64,000 nucleotides of DNA, from NCBI RefSeq assembly GCF_019966535.1, contig NZ_JAIMID010000019.1, positions 61,465 to 125,464 of the forward strand, read 5' to 3'. Below, in pieces: positions 26,713 to 35,455 of this stretch (positions within the stretch are counted from its first letter, which is position 1; every line of letters starts with the position of its first letter). Made by a program: the position numbers and the translations under genes. The stretch comes from Mesobacterium pallidum (GTDB lineage Bacteria > Pseudomonadota > Alphaproteobacteria > Rhodobacterales > Rhodobacteraceae). The notes beneath the pieces were generated by a model that was not told where the DNA came from, did no database searches, and was given only the letters and a program-made list of their open reading frames with translations.

Positions 26713-27771
26713 TCAGGGCTCGAGCCCCGGGGGTGGCGTGGCGCCGTCGGGATAGAGCCCGAGCACCTTGAACAAGGTTCCCATTTCATCGGGGTGCGTC
26801 AACCGCCGATGTTGGGCGGCGATGGCATCGGCGTCCCCGCGCGCGGCCAGCGCCCGGGCGCGGGGCGTGATCCCGAGCCGTTCGAGAAAGACGCCCTGCG
26901 GCGTCACCCGGCTGTGGCGGGCCGGTGCGGCGGCCGCGGCGAGGGCCGCGAAATCGACATGGGCGGTCAGATCCGCCTCGCCTGGCGCGGCGAACGGGTC
27001 GGTCGGTTCATGGGCCCTGAGGGCCTGGAACGTGTCGCCGAGCGAGGTCCAGTCGCCGTAATCGATGATCAGCGCCGCGCCACCCTGCGTCGCGATCCGC
27101 TGCGCGATGGCCGATGTGATCGGCGCTGCGGCGGGGCAGGTCTCGACGATGTCGCCGTCAGTGGTGTCCTCGAGGCGCGCAGCCAGCTCGGGCCGCGGCG
27201 CGGCCGGGCCAAGGCCCAGCGTCAGGGTCGTGCCATCCAGACCGACATGCCGTTCGCGCCAGCCGTCCCCGTCGCGCTGGAACTGGCGGATCGGCAGGGC
27301 GTCGAAGAACTCGTTCGCCACCAGCAGCAGCGGCGCGTCCTCGGGCAAGGTGTCGACGCTGTCGTGCCAGGTCGGGGCCTGACCGGCGAGCGTTTCCGCC
27401 TGCGCGGCCCGCAGGGTGGGCGAGGCCTCGACCAGGTGCAGGCGCAGCGCCGCGTGAAAGCCTGGCACGCCGCGCGTGGCGCGCAGCACGTCGACCATCA
27501 GCGTGCCACGCCCGGGGCCAAGCTCGGCCAGCGTGATGGGTGCCGGCGCGCCCTGGTCGAGCCAGGCCTGGGCCAGCGAGAGGCCGATCAGCTCACCGAA
27601 CATCTGGCTGATCTCGGGCGCGGTGATGAAGTCTCCGCTCGCGCCCAGCGGGTCCCGCGTGGCGTAGTAGCCGTGCGCCGGGTGCAGCAGGCACTCGGCC
27701 ATGTACTCGGCCAGCGTGATCGGCCCGGTCGCGGCGATCCGCGCGGCAAGGATCTGGCCCAGCGGCGTCAT
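26713..27771 (-). CDS. MidA/NDUFAF7-like SAM-dependent methyltransferase
   Basis: The 352-residue protein has the family N-terminus PITLAEYMAECLLHPAHGYY and a SAM loop LAELGPGRGTLMVD near residue 80. The mitochondrial homologue NDUFAF7 dimethylates an arginine of a complex I subunit, so a role in complex I assembly is possible here. The ATG overlaps the lgt stop by 4 bp (ATGA), which fixes the start although the frame is open upstream. Confidence 0.92.
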   Translation of the reverse strand: MTPLGQILAARIAATGPITLAEYMAECLLHPAHGYYATRDPLGASGDFITAPEISQMFGELIGLSLAQAWLDQGAPAPITLAELGPGRGTLMVDVLRATRGVPGFHAALRLHLVEASPTLRAAQAETLAGQAPTWHDSVDTLPEDAPLLLVANEFFDALPIRQFQRDGDGWRERHVGLDGTTLTLGLGPAAPRPELAARLEDTTDGDIVETCPAAAPITSAIAQRIATQGGAALIIDYGDWTSLGDTFQALRAHEPTDPFAAPGEADLTAHVDFAALAAAAAPARHSRVTPQGVFLERLGITPRARALAARGDADAIAAQHRRLTHPDEMGTLFKVLGLYPDGATPPPGLEP

Positions 27772-28640
27772 CGGCGCGCCCGCAGCACCAGCCAGAGGCC
27801 CACGGCGATCATCGGCAGCGACAGCGCCTGGCCCTGCGTGAGGCCCCAGCCGCCGATGTGCCAGGCCAGGCCCAGCGGGTTGCCCTCGGTCACGAATTGC
27901 GCATCCGGCTGGCGGACGAATTCCAAGAGGAACCGCGCCAGCCCGTAGCCTGCAAGGAAGAGGCCGGTGATGAGGCCCGGCCGCTTGAGCGCCCCGCGAC
28001 GGAAGGCGAGCCACAGCAGCACACCGCCCAGCAGCAGACCTTCCAGTGCGGCCTCGTAAAGCTGCGAGGGGTGGCGGGCGCAAAGCTGGCCCAACGCCTG
28101 GCCGCAGGATTGCGCGGCCTCGCCGGGAAACACCACGCCCCAGGGCGCATCGGTCGGACGGCCCCAAAGCTCGGCGTTGATGAAATTCGCCAGCCGCCCA
28201 AGCAGCAGGCCCGGCGGCACCGCCAGCGCGATCAAGTCCGCGCCCGAGGCCAGCGGGACGCCGTGGCGGCGGTAGAAGATCACGGCCGCGATCACGACGC
28301 CCAGGAAACCGCCGTGGAAGGACATGCCGCCGGTCCAGATCATCGGGATCTCGAGCGGGTTGGCGAGGTAATAGGACAGCCGGTAGAACAGCACGTAGCC
28401 CAGCCGCCCGCCGAGGATGATCCCGAGGATGATCCAGGTGACGAGGTCCTCGGTCTTGCCGGGCGCCATCGGGGCCGTGTCGCCCTGCCAGAGCGTGGGG
28501 CGCTTGAGTGCGCGGTGCGCCAGTGCCCAGCCAACGAGGATGCCGACGATATAGGCCATGGCGTACCAGCGCAGCGACAGCGTCACGCCGAAGAGGGTGA
28601 TCGACACGATCTCGGGCGAGATGTCGGGAAAGGGGATCAT
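27768..28640 (-). CDS. lgt: Prolipoprotein diacylglyceryl transferase
   Basis: The 290-residue inner-membrane enzyme attaches diacylglycerol from phosphatidylglycerol to the lipobox cysteine. It has about seven helices, the HGGFLG segment with the essential histidine, and the Lgt signature GRLANFINAELWGRP. The ATG at 28640 yields the typical start MIPFPDISPEIVSI. The gene heads a three-gene minus-strand operon. Confidence 0.96.
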   Translation of the reverse strand: MIPFPDISPEIVSITLFGVTLSLRWYAMAYIVGILVGWALAHRALKRPTLWQGDTAPMAPGKTEDLVTWIILGIILGGRLGYVLFYRLSYYLANPLEIPMIWTGGMSFHGGFLGVVIAAVIFYRRHGVPLASGADLIALAVPPGLLLGRLANFINAELWGRPTDAPWGVVFPGEAAQSCGQALGQLCARHPSQLYEAALEGLLLGGVLLWLAFRRGALKRPGLITGLFLAGYGLARFLLEFVRQPDAQFVTEGNPLGLAWHIGGWGLTQGQALSLPMIAVGLWLVLRARR

Positions 28641-28725
28641 GGGCGGTCCTTGGCCTCGCTGCTTGCGGCTGGGCCCCTTGCAGCCCATATAGTCGGGAAA
28701 TGCAATGGGCCGAACAGGAGTGACC

Positions 28726-28968
28726 ATGCAGACTCGCAACAAGATGTTCGACGACATTTCGCAGCTGATGACCAATGCCATGGGCGTGGCGCAGGGCGCG
28801 AAGGATGAGATGGAAACCGCCGTGAAGGGCATGATCGACCGCTGGCTGGCCGATCGCGATTTCGTCACGCGCGAGGAATTCGACGCGGTCCGCGCCATGG
28901 CGCAGAAGGCCCGCGAGGAGAACGAGGCGCTGAAGGCGCGGCTCGACGCGCTCGAAGCGAAGGGCTGA
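28726..28968 (+). CDS. ubiK: Ubiquinone biosynthesis accessory factor UbiK (BMFP family)
   Basis: The 80-residue protein has an N-terminal amphipathic part and a C-terminal coiled coil (VTREEFDAVRAMAQKAREEN, ending ALKARLDALEAKG), the layout of UbiK/YqiC, which helps UbiJ assemble aerobic ubiquinone enzymes. AGGAG at 28716-28720 selects the ATG at 28726 over an upstream start. It is divergent from lgt. Confidence 0.88.
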   Translation: MQTRNKMFDDISQLMTNAMGVAQGAKDEMETAVKGMIDRWLADRDFVTREEFDAVRAMAQKAREENEALKARLDALEAKG

Positions 28969-29227
28969 GGCCTCCTGCCGGGCCCGGATCGGGCTTGGCT
29001 ATGAAACGGGACGGGCCGGATGCGGGACGCAACGGCCCGGACAGCCCGTGATCGGTCCCGCACGGCAGCCTTGGTCCGCTGCGGCTTGAGACCGTTTCGG
29101 CACGGTGCAAGCCTCTCGGCAGATTGTTTTCCCGCCGGTTCCATGCTAACATTTATTCAATGCATTCAGGGGTTTCAGCGCCTCTGGGGGAAGCAGTCGC
29201 CGCTAAGATCCCAAGGGACGGGACGCG

Positions 29228-29872
29228 ATGCAGTCATGCGATCATCACGCAAGGCTTGGACCGGTTCGACTATGGCGCCCCGCGCCTGAACACGCCGGAG
29301 CCCTATCTGCGGTCGCCGGCTGCCTGTCAGAGGCATTCTCTTCGGGATTATGGGCGACAGCGCCGATGCCCCTTGGCAGCCGGACTGACCCCTTGTCGGC
29401 GCTGGGGATCATTCACGGGTTCGGCGCACAGGTCGGCATGGTGGCCGCGCGGCCGCTGGACGAGGACGCGGTGATCGGCAGTGCCATCGGCAGTGTTCTC
29501 GACGCGGACATCATCGACCGGTACGGTTTGGCGGATTACGGCGCGCGGCCGGGTGACGGGCTGCTTGGCTTCATCGGGATCGTCCCGCATGCGCAGGGGC
29601 GGCGTTATCGCCCGGCCGATGCGGAGCTTCTGCACCCCGATCCGGGCGGCGCGAGCCTGGCGCGGCTGCTGTTCGATGCCTGGCTGCGGCAGGTCGGGGA
29701 CCGCAGCTGCGAGCGGCTGTTCATCCGCACCCGTCCCAGGATCGGGCAGGTCCAGCACCTGAGCGAGAGTTTCGGTTTCGAATTGTGCGGCCGCTTCGAG
29801 GTGGAATTCCACGGCGAGCGGCAGACGCGGCTGGTCTATTGCCGGGACGCCCGGCGGGGCGCGCGGCCGTGA
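29228..29872 (+). CDS. GNAT-like acyltransferase family protein
   Basis: The 214-residue protein has a core that resembles GNAT enzymes: a beta strand LLGFIGIVPHAQGRRYRP in the position of the acetyl-CoA loop, a helix GASLARLLFDAWL, and a final strand pair FGFELCGRFEVEF. The canonical R/Q-x-x-G-x-G/A loop is not well preserved, so the assignment is tentative. AAGGGA lies about 12 bp before the ATG. The stop overlaps the GTG start of a flavoprotein gene, so the two are coupled. Confidence 0.6.
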   Translation: MQSCDHHARLGPVRLWRPAPEHAGALSAVAGCLSEAFSSGLWATAPMPLGSRTDPLSALGIIHGFGAQVGMVAARPLDEDAVIGSAIGSVLDADIIDRYGLADYGARPGDGLLGFIGIVPHAQGRRYRPADAELLHPDPGGASLARLLFDAWLRQVGDRSCERLFIRTRPRIGQVQHLSESFGFELCGRFEVEFHGERQTRLVYCRDARRGARP

Positions 29873-30772
29873 GCGGCGGGCGCCACGTCATGCGCAACCT
29901 GGCGCGGGTCGTGGTCACCGGCGCGCGGCAGGTCGCCTTTTGTGGCGGCCCGTCACCGGCGAAGGTTCTTGGCAGCGATCGCCCCGCGGCCTGGTCCGCC
30001 CTGCTGCAGGACCTTGTTGACCCATGCCCGAGAGAGCAGCTGCTGGGGGACGGGGCTGGATGCCGCGCTGGTGGACGCGCTGGTCGCGGACGGGCACCTG
30101 CTCGAGGCGGAAGACCCCTCAGCCCTGCGCGGGCTGCGCCAGGCGGCGCTGTCCGCTGCGCCGGCCCTGCATCTCGAGGCGGCCGCGCCGCGCTGCGGGG
30201 CGCTGCTTGTCGGCGTGACGGGCAGCGTGGTGGCCGGCCTGATGGCCCAGACGCTGCTGAGCCTGCGCTTTGCCGGCTTCCAGAAGCAACTCGACGTGAT
30301 CCTGACCGACACGGCGGCCCGCTTCGTGACGCGCGATCTGCTTGAGGCCTATGGCATGCGCTGCTGGCAGGAAGGGTTCGAAAGCCAGGGCGACGTGCGG
30401 GTTCCGCATGCGACTCTGGCCGCGCAGGCCGAGGTGATCTGCGTGCTGCCGGCCACGGCGGATTCGCTGGACCGGATCGCGCGCTCTGCCTGCTCGGACC
30501 TGCTGTCGCTCACCATCACGGCCAGCCGGGCGCCGGTTCTGCTGGTGCCGGCGATGAACGGCACGATGTGGACCAACGCGGGCGTGCAGCGCAACGTCGC
30601 CCAGTTGCGCGCGGACGGCCGGTTCATCCTCGAGCCGAACCTGATCTTCGGGGCGGCGGACTTCACGCGGGATGCGCCCCCGATGTACGGCGGGCACGGG
30701 TGCCTCTGGTCAGGCCCGGCGGGGCTGATGGCTGCGCTCGACACGGTCCTGCACCTGCAGGCGCCGACCTGA
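29869..30772 (+). pseudogene. HFCD flavoprotein (PPC decarboxylase/EpiD-like) with an apparent +1 frameshift
   Basis: From the GTG at 29869 (overlapping the previous stop) or the ATG at 29890 the frame reads MRNLARVVVTGARQVAF to about residue 60, then loses coding sense at the G run 30045-30049. Removing one G restores a continuous protein of about 300 residues. The restored part matches HFCD flavoproteins: GVTGSVVAGL, a histidine in VPHATLA, ATADSLDRIA, and the clamp PAMNGTMW. The cysteine motif of CoaC/Dfp (LACG) is absent, so this is not an ordinary phosphopantothenoylcysteine decarboxylase. The frameshift may be a sequencing error or a true mutation. Confidence 0.7.
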
Positions 30773-30812
30773 TCCCCTGTCTTGCTCTGTCCCGGGCGAT
30801 GGAACCCGGCGG

Positions 30813-31202
30813 TCAGGCGGGGGCAAACTGGATCAGGTCCCAGCGGTTGCCGAAGGGGTCGCGGAAGACCGCGACCGTGCCATAGGGCTCGTGCCGCGGG
30901 GCTTCCTCGAAGGTGACGCCGCGCGCCGTGAAGGCCGCATGATCGCGGGCGAAATTATCCGTTTCCAGGAACAGCCAGACCCGTCCGCCGCCTTGCTCGC
31001 CGATCGCGGCCTCCTGTCGGGGGCCATCGGCACGGGCCAGCAGGATCGCCGTCTCGGCCCCCGGCGGGGCCACGCGCACCCAGCGCTTGCCACCGCCCAT
31101 GTCGGTGTCTTCCAGCAGCGTGAAGCCAAGCGCGTCGATGAAAAAGGCGATCCCGGCATCGTACTCGGGCACCAGCACGGAAAAAAGCGCGATACGGGGC
31201 AT
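30813..31202 (-). CDS. VOC (glyoxalase/bleomycin resistance) superfamily protein
   Basis: The 129-residue protein has the paired beta-alpha-beta-beta-beta layout of VOC proteins: ALFSVLVPEYDAGIAFFIDA at the start and FRDPFGNRWDLIQ at the end. The latter carries the usual D-P-x-G-N segment. Metal and substrate are unknown. It is oriented toward the HFCD gene and lies 69 bp after pyc on the same strand. Confidence 0.92.
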   Translation of the reverse strand: MPRIALFSVLVPEYDAGIAFFIDALGFTLLEDTDMGGGKRWVRVAPPGAETAILLARADGPRQEAAIGEQGGGRVWLFLETDNFARDHAAFTARGVTFEEAPRHEPYGTVAVFRDPFGNRWDLIQFAPA

Positions 31203-31271
31203 GGCGGTCTCCCTTGAATGAAAACGCGGCGCCCCGGGGAGGCGCCGCGCAAAGCTCTCATCGGCCGGCGA

Positions 31272-34200
31272 TCACTCCAGCTCGATCAACAGGTCCTTGG
31301 CGTCGATCTGGCCGCCGGGCGTGACGTGCACGGCCTTGATGGTCGCGTCGCGCTCGGCGTGGATGCCGGTCTCCATCTTCATCGCCTCGATGGTGAGCAA
31401 CAGATCGCCCTTGCCGACCTTGGACCCGGCCTGCACGGCGACCGAGGCGACGACGCCCGGCATGGGCGCGCCGACGTGGTCGGGGTTGGCCATGTCCGCC
31501 TTGGGCCGCGCCGCGGCCCCGCCCGTCGCGGCGCGGTTCGGCACGCGGATCGTGCGCGGCTGGCCGTTCAGTTCAAAGAACACCTTGACCTCGCCATCCT
31601 CGGTCGTCTCGCCAAGCGCCTGCATCCGGATCTCGAGCGTCTTGCCGGGGTCGATCTCGGCCGTGATCTCTTCGCCCGGTTCCATGCCGTAGAAGAAGGT
31701 CTTGGTCGGCAGGGTCCGCACCGGCCCGTAGATGTCGTGCCGCTGGGCGTAGTCGGTGAAGACCTTGGGATACATCAGGTACGAGTTCAGGTCCTCGTCG
31801 TCGATCTCGCGCCCCTCGAGCTTGTCGCTGACCTCTTTCCGCACGGCCTCGAAATCGACCGGGGGCAGGTGCTTGCCCGGCCGTTCGGTGTTGGGCTTTT
31901 CGCCCTTCAGGATCTTCTTGACCAGCTTTTCCGGGAAGCCGCCCGGGGGTTGGCCAAGGTTGCCCCGCATCATGTCGATGACGCTGTCGGGGAAGGAGAT
32001 GTCGCGCTTGGGGTCCTCGACCTCGGCCCGCGAAATCCCCTGGCTCACCATCATCAGCGCCATGTCGCCGACCACCTTGGACGAGGGCGTCACCTTCACG
32101 ATGTCGCCGAACATCTGGTTCACCTGGGCATAGGTATGGGCGACCTCGTGCCAGCGCTCTTCCAGCCCCATGGACCGGGCCTGGGCCTTGAGGTTGGTGA
32201 ACTGCCCGCCCGGCATCTCGTGCAGGTAGACCTCCGACGCCGGGGCCTGCATGCCGCTCTCGAAGGCCACGTATTGGCCGCGCACGGCCTCCCAGTAATC
32301 GCTGACCTGACGGATGGTCTCGATGTCGAGGCCGGTGTCGCGGTCGGTGTGCATCAGCGCCTCGACAATGGACCCCAGCGTCGGCTGCGAGGTGTTGCCC
32401 GAGAGCGCATCCATCGCCGCATCGGCCGCATCGACCCCCATCTCGGCGGCGGCGAGGATCGTCGCCCCGGCGATGCCGGAAGTGTCATGGGTGTGGAAAT
32501 GGATCGGGATCGAGATCTCGTCCTTCAGCGCCTTGATCAGCACCCGCGCGGCGGATGGCTTCAAGAGCCCCGCCATGTCCTTGAGGCCAAGGACATGCGC
32601 GCCCGCTGCCTCCAGTTCCTTGGCCATGCCGACATAGTACTTGAGGTCATACTTGGCCCGGTCGGGGTTCAGGATGTCGCCGGTGTAGCAGACCGTGCCT
32701 TCGCAGATCTTGCCGGTCTCGACGACCGCATCCATGGCGACGCGCATGTTCTCGACCCAGTTCAGCGAATCGAAGACGCGGAAGACGTCCATGCCCGTGG
32801 CCGCCGCCTGTTTGACAAAGCTTTGCACCACGTTGTCGGGGTAGTTCGTATAACCCACGCCGTTCGAGCCGCGCAGCAGCATCTGCGTCAGGATGTTCGG
32901 CATCTTGGCGCGGATGTCGCGCAAGCGCTGCCAGGGGTCTTCCTGCAGGAACCGCATCGCCACGTCGAAGGTGGCGCCGCCCCAGCATTCGACCGAGAAA
33001 AGCGAGGGCAGGTTCGCGGCATAGGTCGGCGCCACGCGGATCATGTCGATGGACCGCATACGGGTCGCCAGCAGCGACTGGTGCCCGTCGCGCATGGTCG
33101 TGTCGGTGATCAGCAGCTGCTTTTGCGCCAGCATCCAGTCGGCGACGGCCTTGGGGCCCTTTTCGTCCAGCAGGTTACGCGTGCCGGCGGCCGGTTCACC
33201 CTTGGGCGCGGGCGGCACGGGGGTCTTGTAGCCCTCCGGCAACTCGGCGCGGCCCTTGGTCTCGGGGTGGCCGTTCACCGTGATATCGGCGATGTAGGTC
33301 AGCACCTTGGTGCCCCGGTCGCGGCGCGGCTTGAAGTCGAAAAGCTCGGGCGTGGTGTCGATGAACTTGGTCGAATACTGGTTCGACAAGAAGGTTGGGT
33401 GCCGCAGCAGGTTGATGACAAAGTCGATGTTGGTGCTGACGCCCCGGATGCGGAATTCGCGCAGCGCGCGGTCCATGCGGCGGATCGCGGCTTCGGGCGT
33501 GGGCGCCTTGGCCGTAACCTTGACCAGCAGCGAATCGTAGTAGCGCGTGATCACCCCGCCGGCATAGGCCGTGCCGCCGTCAAGCCGGATGCCCATGCCC
33601 GTGGCCGAGCGATAGGCGGTGATGCGGCCGTAATCGGGGATGAAGTTGTTGGTCGGGTCCTCGGTGGTGATCCGGGTCTGCAGCGCATGGCCGGTCAGAC
33701 GGATGTCGTACTGGCTGGCCTTGCCGGTCGCTTCCGACAGGCTCTTGCCCTCGGCGATCATGATCTGCGCCTGAACGATGTCGATGCCCGTCACTTCCTC
33801 GGTGACGGTATGTTCGACCTGCACGCGCGGGTTCACCTCGATGAAGTAGAACTTGCCCGTCTCCATATCCATCAGGAACTCGACCGTGCCGGCGCATTCG
33901 TAATTCACATGGGCGCAGATCTTGCGGCCAAGCTCGCAGATCTCCTCGCGTTGCGCCTCGCTGAGGTAAGGCGCGGGGGCGCGTTCGACGACCTTCTGGT
34001 TGCGCCGCTGGACCGAGCAGTCGCGTTCGTAGAGGTGGTAGATGTTGCCGTGGCTGTCGCCGAGGATCTGCACCTCGACGTGGCGCGCGCGGGTGATCAT
34101 CTTTTCCAGGTAGCCCTCGCCGTTGCCGAATGCCGCCTCGGCCTCGCGCCGGCCTTCCAGCACCTTTTCCTTCAGCTCTTCGGGGCCGTTGATCGGGCGC

Positions 34201-34712
34201 ATGCCGCGCCCGCCGCCGCCCCAGCTGGCCTTGAGCATCAGCGGATAGCCGATTTCCTTGGCCTCCCTGGCGATGGCCTCGAAATCGTCGCCCAGCACCT
34301 CGGTCGCGGGGATCACCGGCACGCCGGCCTGGATCGCCACCTTGCGGGCGCTGGCCTTGTCGCCGAGCGCGCGCATGGTATCGGCCTTGGGCCCGATGAA
34401 GGTGATGCCGGCCGCAGCGCAGGCATCGACGAAATCGGGGTTCTCGGACAGCAGGCCATAGCCCGGATGGATCGCGTCGGCGCCCGATTCCTTTGCCACC
34501 CGGATGATCTCGGGGATGCTGAGGTAGGCAGCCACCGGGCCCAGACCCTCGCCGATGCGGTAGGCCTCGTCCGCCTTGAAGCGGTGCAGGCCCAGCTTGT
34601 CCTCCTCGGCGAAGACGGCGACGGTCTTCTTGCCCATCTCGTTCGCCGCCCGCATGATGCGGATCGCGATCTCGCCGCGGTTCGCAATGAGGATTTTCTT
34701 GAATTCGGCCAT
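31272..34712 (-). CDS. pyc: Pyruvate carboxylase
   Basis: The single-chain 1146-residue enzyme makes oxaloacetate from pyruvate, bicarbonate and ATP. It has a biotin carboxylase domain (about 1-450, with the glycine-rich SWGGGGRGMR), a carboxyltransferase domain (about 530-800, TTMRDGHQSLLATRMR, with the metal-site HFHTHDTSG) and a C-terminal biotinyl domain in which EAMKMET places biotin on Lys1112. GGGAGG precedes the ATG at 34712. It replenishes the TCA cycle. Confidence 0.98.
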   Translation of the reverse strand: MAEFKKILIANRGEIAIRIMRAANEMGKKTVAVFAEEDKLGLHRFKADEAYRIGEGLGPVAAYLSIPEIIRVAKESGADAIHPGYGLLSENPDFVDACAAAGITFIGPKADTMRALGDKASARKVAIQAGVPVIPATEVLGDDFEAIAREAKEIGYPLMLKASWGGGGRGMRPINGPEELKEKVLEGRREAEAAFGNGEGYLEKMITRARHVEVQILGDSHGNIYHLYERDCSVQRRNQKVVERAPAPYLSEAQREEICELGRKICAHVNYECAGTVEFLMDMETGKFYFIEVNPRVQVEHTVTEEVTGIDIVQAQIMIAEGKSLSEATGKASQYDIRLTGHALQTRITTEDPTNNFIPDYGRITAYRSATGMGIRLDGGTAYAGGVITRYYDSLLVKVTAKAPTPEAAIRRMDRALREFRIRGVSTNIDFVINLLRHPTFLSNQYSTKFIDTTPELFDFKPRRDRGTKVLTYIADITVNGHPETKGRAELPEGYKTPVPPAPKGEPAAGTRNLLDEKGPKAVADWMLAQKQLLITDTTMRDGHQSLLATRMRSIDMIRVAPTYAANLPSLFSVECWGGATFDVAMRFLQEDPWQRLRDIRAKMPNILTQMLLRGSNGVGYTNYPDNVVQSFVKQAAATGMDVFRVFDSLNWVENMRVAMDAVVETGKICEGTVCYTGDILNPDRAKYDLKYYVGMAKELEAAGAHVLGLKDMAGLLKPSAARVLIKALKDEISIPIHFHTHDTSGIAGATILAAAEMGVDAADAAMDALSGNTSQPTLGSIVEALMHTDRDTGLDIETIRQVSDYWEAVRGQYVAFESGMQAPASEVYLHEMPGGQFTNLKAQARSMGLEERWHEVAHTYAQVNQMFGDIVKVTPSSKVVGDMALMMVSQGISRAEVEDPKRDISFPDSVIDMMRGNLGQPPGGFPEKLVKKILKGEKPNTERPGKHLPPVDFEAVRKEVSDKLEGREIDDEDLNSYLMYPKVFTDYAQRHDIYGPVRTLPTKTFFYGMEPGEEITAEIDPGKTLEIRMQALGETTEDGEVKVFFELNGQPRTIRVPNRAATGGAAARPKADMANPDHVGAPMPGVVASVAVQAGSKVGKGDLLLTIEAMKMETGIHAERDATIKAVHVTPGGQIDAKDLLIELE

Positions 34713-34803
34713 CTTCGCACGCCTCCCGAAGGTCTTTCCGTTGATGAGAGGTTACGCTTTCGCCGCAGCGCAGCGCAAGGCCGGCTGCGACACCGCGCCC
34801 GCG

Positions 34804-34834
34804 AAAACCGCCAGTGCGGTCCGGGCGCGGTTTT
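34804..34834. promoter_or_regulatory. Hairpin in the pyc leader / divergent spacer
   Basis: AAAACCGC at 34804-34811 pairs with GCGGTTTT at 34827-34834, with T residues continuing to 34836. On the minus strand it lies about 92 bp upstream of the pyc ATG and also ends in T residues. It could be an attenuator for pyc or a barrier between the divergent pyc and BLUF genes. Confidence 0.4.
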
Positions 34835-34914
34835 TTCCGACAGGGGCGGCGTTGTTAAACCGGACTTAACTCCGCGTCCGCACTTTGGCGCGACAAGTCA
34901 TCCGGGTGTATGCC

Positions 34915-35367
34915 ATGTCGCTGTGTCGCCTTCTATACATCAGTAGCGCCGTCCGGGATTTCGACACCGAAGAGGTGCAGGTCCTGGCCGCCAACGCACG
35001 TGCGCGCAACGCGGCCAACGATCTGACCGGGCTGCTGATCTACCACGACGGCAGTTTCCTCCAGGTGCTCGAGGGGCCGTCCGAGGCGGTGCAGGCCTCG
35101 TATGCGCGGATTTCGCACAACTGGCGTCACAAGAACCCGACCGTCCTGCTGCGCGAGGAGGTGGCGGACCGCGTCTTCCCCGAGTTTTCCATGGCCTGCG
35201 CTGATCCCGGCAAGTTCGACGACGACATGCAGGGCATGCTGCAGCACCTGTCGCAGCTGAAACAGGACGGGCCGCGCATGTCGGCACCGGACATGAAGGT
35301 GAAGGTGCTGATCCGCAGCTTCCTCAACTCTTTCACCGACCTGCCGGTGGAAACGGTCGAAGGCTAG
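34915..35367 (+). CDS. Short BLUF-domain blue-light photoreceptor
   Basis: The 150-residue protein is a BLUF domain (1-95) with a short helical C-terminus, like PixD/BlrB. The FAD hydrogen-bond set is exact in spacing: Tyr8, Asn32 and Gln50 (FLQVLEG), matching AppA Tyr21, Asn45 and Gln63. At the position of AppA Trp104 there is Phe91, and Met93 matches Met106. It has no output domain, so it should act through a partner protein. The ATG at 34915 has no strong ribosome site, and I preferred it to an upstream ATG because it gives the family start MSLCRLLYIS. Confidence 0.93.
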   Translation: MSLCRLLYISSAVRDFDTEEVQVLAANARARNAANDLTGLLIYHDGSFLQVLEGPSEAVQASYARISHNWRHKNPTVLLREEVADRVFPEFSMACADPGKFDDDMQGMLQHLSQLKQDGPRMSAPDMKVKVLIRSFLNSFTDLPVETVEG

Positions 35368-35455
35368 GCAACGAGCGCGCGGTTCCGCGCCCGCGCAGGC
35401 GGAACATAGGTGGAACACCCTTTTCCTTTCGCGCATGACCGGCTACCTTGGCGGC

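Noticed and set aside
31218..34946. Plus-strand open frame of 1242 codons opposite pyc
   Set aside because: Pyruvate carboxylase on the minus strand is complete with all three domains. The antisense product has no recognisable features.
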